From: Dethiobacter sp.
GTDB taxonomy: Bacteria; Bacillota; Dethiobacteria; DTU022; UBA8154
Direction: 5' to 3'
DNA length: 64,000 nucleotides
NCBI GenBank assembly: GCA_020725665.1
Contig: DYEO01000009.1
Span: forward strand, 1-64,000
The position numbers were made by a program, and so were the translations under genes. This document shows positions 61,225 through 64,000 of the stretch, in pieces. Under the pieces are notes generated by a model that worked only from the letters and a program-made list of their open reading frames with translations, did no database searches and had not been told where the DNA came from. Position 1 is the first letter of the stretch. Each line of letters opens with the position of its first letter.

Positions 61225-61741
61225 ATGGCTAAATTGCCCTGGAATATTGTGAAAAACAAGGTCGGTTTTAATTTGCAAAATCACATCTCGGAAAACTGGC
61301 CGGTGCTGGATGGCAACGAAGTGGTCAGCCCCATTCGGGCCATGAATGAAGCCAGTGCGGTGGTGGCGCAGCACCAGATTGAACGAATCACACAGGGACG
61401 TTTAAAGGTGGGAGAGGCCGGGCCGAGGTGCGGAACAAAGAAATGCGGAAGAAGCGGGGTTTCATGCGCCGTTGCTGCGCAACCGCGCCAAGCTGCGCCT
61501 GGCCCTGCCGCAGGAGCGCAGCAGCAAACGACTGGAGAACCCCCAGACGGAGTGGGATGTGCTACACGGTTTAATCATGGCTTACCAGGAAGGGGACGAG
61601 CCGGTGGCCCGGGCTTATCTGGAGCGGCATGCCGGGGGGAAACAGCAGGTGATCCTGGACCTGCTCCATATCTGGACAGAGATAATGACAGATGAGGATC
61701 TGCAGCGGGAGGGCAAAGCCCTGCTTTATGGGCTGCAGTGA
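61225..61741 (+). pseudogene. DUF1156 DNA methylase, C-terminal fragments
   Basis: First frame: MAKLPWNIVKNKVGFNLQNH of unknown origin runs into VVAQHQIERITQGRLKVGE, a methylase block. After a shift near 61445 another frame gives EEAGFHAPLLRNRAKLRLAL, LENPQTEWDVLHGLIMAYQE and KQQVILDLLHIWTEIMTDED to the stop at 61741, the normal end of DUF1156 proteins. This is the missing 3' part of the fragment at 51423-52310. Confidence 0.8.
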
Positions 61742-61763
61742 CATGTTATATATTTATACCTTG

Positions 61764-61826
61764 TTATTACTTATAAGTAATAATTAATTATATTGTATTG
61801 CAATTATAACCTATGGGTAATATAAT
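61764..61826 (+). promoter_or_regulatory. Promoter and two operator-like palindromes before the XRE regulator gene
   Basis: TTGCAA (61798-61803) and TATAAT (61821-61826) are spaced 17 bases. A perfect 20-bp palindrome TTATTACTTATAAGTAATAA lies at 61764-61783, and a related imperfect one (TTATAACCTATGGGTAATA) fills the spacer. Two operator copies around a promoter are typical of XRE autorepression. Confidence 0.65.
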
Positions 61827-61892
61827 GATTGGTGAGGTTGCGTTGATGCTCTTATTTAAAAGCACTTTAACGCTATGAGGAGTTAACTAAAG

Positions 61893-62207
61893 ATGATTAA
61901 TATAAATAATTTGCCTGATGCCCGGAACCTGCTTGATGGGCTGGAAGGGGAAGAAGGCAACGGGAAAGATAAGTTGTATGATATCTATTATCAGATTTCC
62001 ACTGCTATTCTTAAGTATAGGCTCAAGCATAATCTATCACAAACGAAGCTGGCGAAAAAGCTAGGTGTTACCCAGGCAATGGTCTCAAAGCTGGAGAGCG
62101 GTGATTATAATTATACTATTGAACAGCTCTGGAAAGTATCACAAAAACTTGGGTTCAAGCTGAACATAGCGTTTGAAGAAGAAGATGAAAAAATTAGCTT
62201 AGTTTAG
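61893..62207 (+). CDS. XRE-family helix-turn-helix regulator
   Basis: A 104-residue DNA-binding protein: a 35-residue leader, then KYRLKHNLSQTKLAKKLGVTQAMVSKLESGDYNYTIEQLWKVSQKLG (HTH_3, about residues 42-88) split by the usual recognition helix, and a short acidic tail. Likely an antitoxin or repressor. It stands 70 bases before the DUF433/DUF5615 pair and may have lost its own toxin partner, since the methylase remnant lies directly upstream. ATG behind GAGGAG. Confidence 0.9.
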   Translation: MININNLPDARNLLDGLEGEEGNGKDKLYDIYYQISTAILKYRLKHNLSQTKLAKKLGVTQAMVSKLESGDYNYTIEQLWKVSQKLGFKLNIAFEEEDEKISLV

Positions 62208-62277
62208 CAATGACCAGGTTTATTCCAGGTTTATTAATGAATAAACAGGCAATAACAAATGTTAAGGAGGAAATAAT

Positions 62278-62523
62278 TTGAAAACGGAATTGCTTAAACG
62301 GGTATCTGTTAACCCGAAAATATTTAACGGCAAACCAATTATCCGGGGCATGCGAATAAAAGTGGAAACTATCCTGTCATTAATGGAAAGAGGGATTTCT
62401 AACGATGAAATATTAGATGATTATCCTGATCTGGAAATGGAAGACATTAAGGCTTGCATTGCTTACGCGAGGTATTTAGTTGCAAACGAAACATATGAAG
62501 AAATTAATATAGAGGCAAGATGA
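62278..62523 (+). CDS. DUF433-family antitoxin
   Basis: An 81-residue protein of the DUF433 (VapB-like) family: VSVNPKIFNGKPIIRGMRIKV at the N-terminus and the helix-turn-helix-like MERGISNDEILDDYPDLEMEDI. It is the usual partner of DUF5615 PIN-like toxins. The TTG at 62278 has AAGGAGG eight bases upstream. The toxin frame starts four bases before its stop. Confidence 0.92.
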   Translation: MKTELLKRVSVNPKIFNGKPIIRGMRIKVETILSLMERGISNDEILDDYPDLEMEDIKACIAYARYLVANETYEEINIEAR

Positions 62524-62888
62524 TGAAATTTTTGCTTGATGTTTGTGCCGGTGGCCGTTTAAGTAAATGGCTTCGTAGTGAAGGGTTTGCACTTGAAGAA
62601 GTAAGAGCAAAAGATAAAGGCATGCCGGACAATTAAATAATTGAGTGGGCAATTAAAGAAAATCGCATTATCATTACCCTAGATAAGGATTTTGGTGAGC
62701 TTTTTGTCCTGCAAGGGAAGATGTGCAGCACTATTCGCTTACCAGATGTCTCTGCTGAACAGCGAATTAAACTAATGAAAATAGTTTTAGACAAGTATTT
62801 TGAATTATTAAAGGAATCTTTTGTAATTATCACTGTTTCTGAAAAACGCATCAGGGTAAGGTATTTAGACAGCCCAAAGGAAGTATAA
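62520..62888 (+). pseudogene. DUF5615 PIN-like toxin with a nonsense codon
   Basis: The frame gives MMKFLLDVCAGGRLSKWLRS, EGFALEEVRAKDKGMPDN, then TAA at 62634-62636, then IIEWAIKENRIIITLDKDFG, ELFVLQGKMCSTIRLPD and VIITVSEKRIRVRYL. Apart from the stop it is a complete 122-codon DUF5615 toxin with PIN-type acidic residues (FLLD, TLDKDFG). Relatives have an acidic residue or similar at the stop position. The antitoxin is intact. Confidence 0.88.
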
Positions 62889-62891
62889 AGT

Positions 62892-64000
62892 ATGGAAAAC
62901 GGGCAAAAAGATGAAGCGAGGGCCTGCGGACAAAGAGCTGGCGCCTTTCCTACCGGACGTCATCCACGCTGATCGACGGACGGCCTTTGGATATGCTGCA
63001 CGATTTTTATATCCCGCTGCTGCAAGAAGCTGTGGTATATGACCGTGTGGCCGGATATTTTCGTTCTTCATCCCTGGCGTCTGCCTCCCAGGGATTTTCT
63101 GCTTTTGTGGGGCGGGGAGGCAGGATGCGCCTGATTGTGGGTGCAGACCTGGATGCAGAAGATGTACGGGCGATCCTGGCGGGGGATGAGCAACATCTGG
63201 GCAAGCAGTTGAACGGACAGCTGGAAGAGCCGGCAAACTGGCCTACAGATGTGCGTAACGGTGTCAGCTTGTTGGCCTGGATGATTACCCACGGATACCT
63301 GGAAGTGCGTGTGAGCTTTCGGGTGCACGGGACGACCGGCAATCCTCTGCCTTTTACAGCGGTGGATGACGGCTACGTGCACGAAAAATGGTTTGTGGTG
63401 CACGATACTGCAGGGAATCGGCTCTATGGGTCAGGAACCCTCAATGAGTCCATGACCGCACTGGTGCTTGACGCGGAAAACATCGATGTCCATTGTGACT
63501 GGTGGGGTGTTACAGATTTTCAGCGGGTGGAGGAGGCCGCGGCAGCCTTTGAAAACCTCTGGCAGGGACGGGTGCCCCATATGAGGGTCTTGACACTGCC
63601 CGATGCAGTACGCCGGCGCCTCGTTCAACTGGCTGAAGGAATTGATTTTCCCCTGGAGGTGGATGGGAGCAGTGCCGCACCCCGCAGTGCCGCGCCTCCT
63701 TCCGCTCTGGAGTTGCTCCGTTTTGCAATTATTAAAGATGGGCCCAGGCTACCGGGTAGACGCTTCGTAGGCATGGAGACGGCGCCGGTGGCACCCTGGC
63801 CGCACCAGAAGATTGTGGCCCGTCGCCTGGTGGAGTCATGGCCTTACTCCTACCTTATATGTGACGAAGTTGGTTTGGGTAAAACAATCGAGGCCGGGCT
63901 TGCTTTTCGCTCCCTCTATCTTTCTGGATTGACCAGGCGCATTCTAATCGCCGCACCGGCCGGCCTCACGCAACAGTGGCAGCGGCAGATGGCCTCGAAA
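62892..64000 (+). CDS. PLD-domain helicase of a DUF1156/DISARM-like defence system, 5' part
   Basis: Open to the right edge of the window. The frame with homology begins about 62914 (LRTKSWRLSYRTSSTLIDGR, PLDMLHDFYIPLLQEAVVYD) and includes a phospholipase D-like domain with HKD-type motif HEKWFVVHDTAGNRLYGSGT at about 63380-63440, then Walker A CDEVGLGKTIEAGLAF near 63860 and AAPAGLTQQWQRQM. The ATG at 62892 with MENGQKDEA is one frame away; either a one-base slip near 62905 or a start at the ATG 62993 applies. It is the only large defence gene of the island that seems intact. Confidence 0.85.

Overview
The window looks like the chromosome of an anaerobic, spore-forming, Gram-positive-type Bacillota of the Peptococcaceae / Desulfotomaculum / Moorella kind. 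Reasons: moderate GC; strong AGGAGG ribosome sites with frequent TTG and GTG starts; a GerMN lipoprotein; an SLH-anchored amidase; an RNase PH-RdgB fusion; a four-subunit 2-oxoacid:ferredoxin oxidoreductase; and a HesB-like gene with an in-frame UGA that fits selenocysteine. The exact genus cannot be fixed from the sequence alone.

Layout. 1-8 kb: 5' end of a class I fumarase alpha subunit, a Ktr/Trk potassium uptake pair, tRNA-Pro, rph-rdgB, an RDD protein, a GerMN lipoprotein, murI and a UPF0316 membrane protein. 8.2-11.6 kb: a 2-oxoacid:ferredoxin oxidoreductase operon (gamma, delta, alpha, beta) behind a clear promoter and a three-copy 21-bp tandem repeat. 11.6-12.5 kb: a HepT/MntA toxin-antitoxin pair. 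12.6-20.6 kb: a complete tad (Flp pilus) locus on the minus strand, from flp through tadE, a tadG-like gene, cpaB, cpaE/tadZ, tadA, tadB and tadC to a prepilin peptidase and a DUF192 gene. 20.7-24 kb: the likely controllers, a DegS/DegU-like pair plus a CheY-like receiver and a PAS histidine kinase.

24-34 kb is a graveyard mixed with live genes. Many genes there have lost their middles or ends (comB, lytic transglycosylase, msrA, DUF421, peptide-binding protein, two ABC transporters). A REP-associated (RAYT) transposase sits there between two inverted REP hairpins, and the candidate selenoprotein lies nearby. 34.7-47.7 kb is mostly ordinary: a membrane-anchored beta-propeller protein with a Pro/Glu-rich tail, MazEF, HflX, an EamA transporter, an amidase, a FetAB-like ABC exporter with a PadR regulator, and an OmpR-type two-component system facing a small exported protein whose promoter carries four TTNAM repeats at 11-bp spacing.

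48-64 kb is an accessory island. A DISARM/SNF2-type helicase and a DUF1156 DNA methylase are both ruined. The methylase is split into pieces about 9 kb apart by toxin-antitoxin genes, a decayed two-gene cassette, an IS66-like remnant coupled to a DUF4338 (DruA-like) gene, and a RIT element (three overlapping tyrosine recombinases between 16-bp inverted repeats). The island continues with an XRE regulator, a DUF433/DUF5615 toxin-antitoxin pair whose toxin has a nonsense codon, and an open PLD-helicase reading off the right edge. The most interesting items are the candidate selenoprotein, the RIT element, the DUF4338-transposase pairing and the recurrent internal-deletion pattern.
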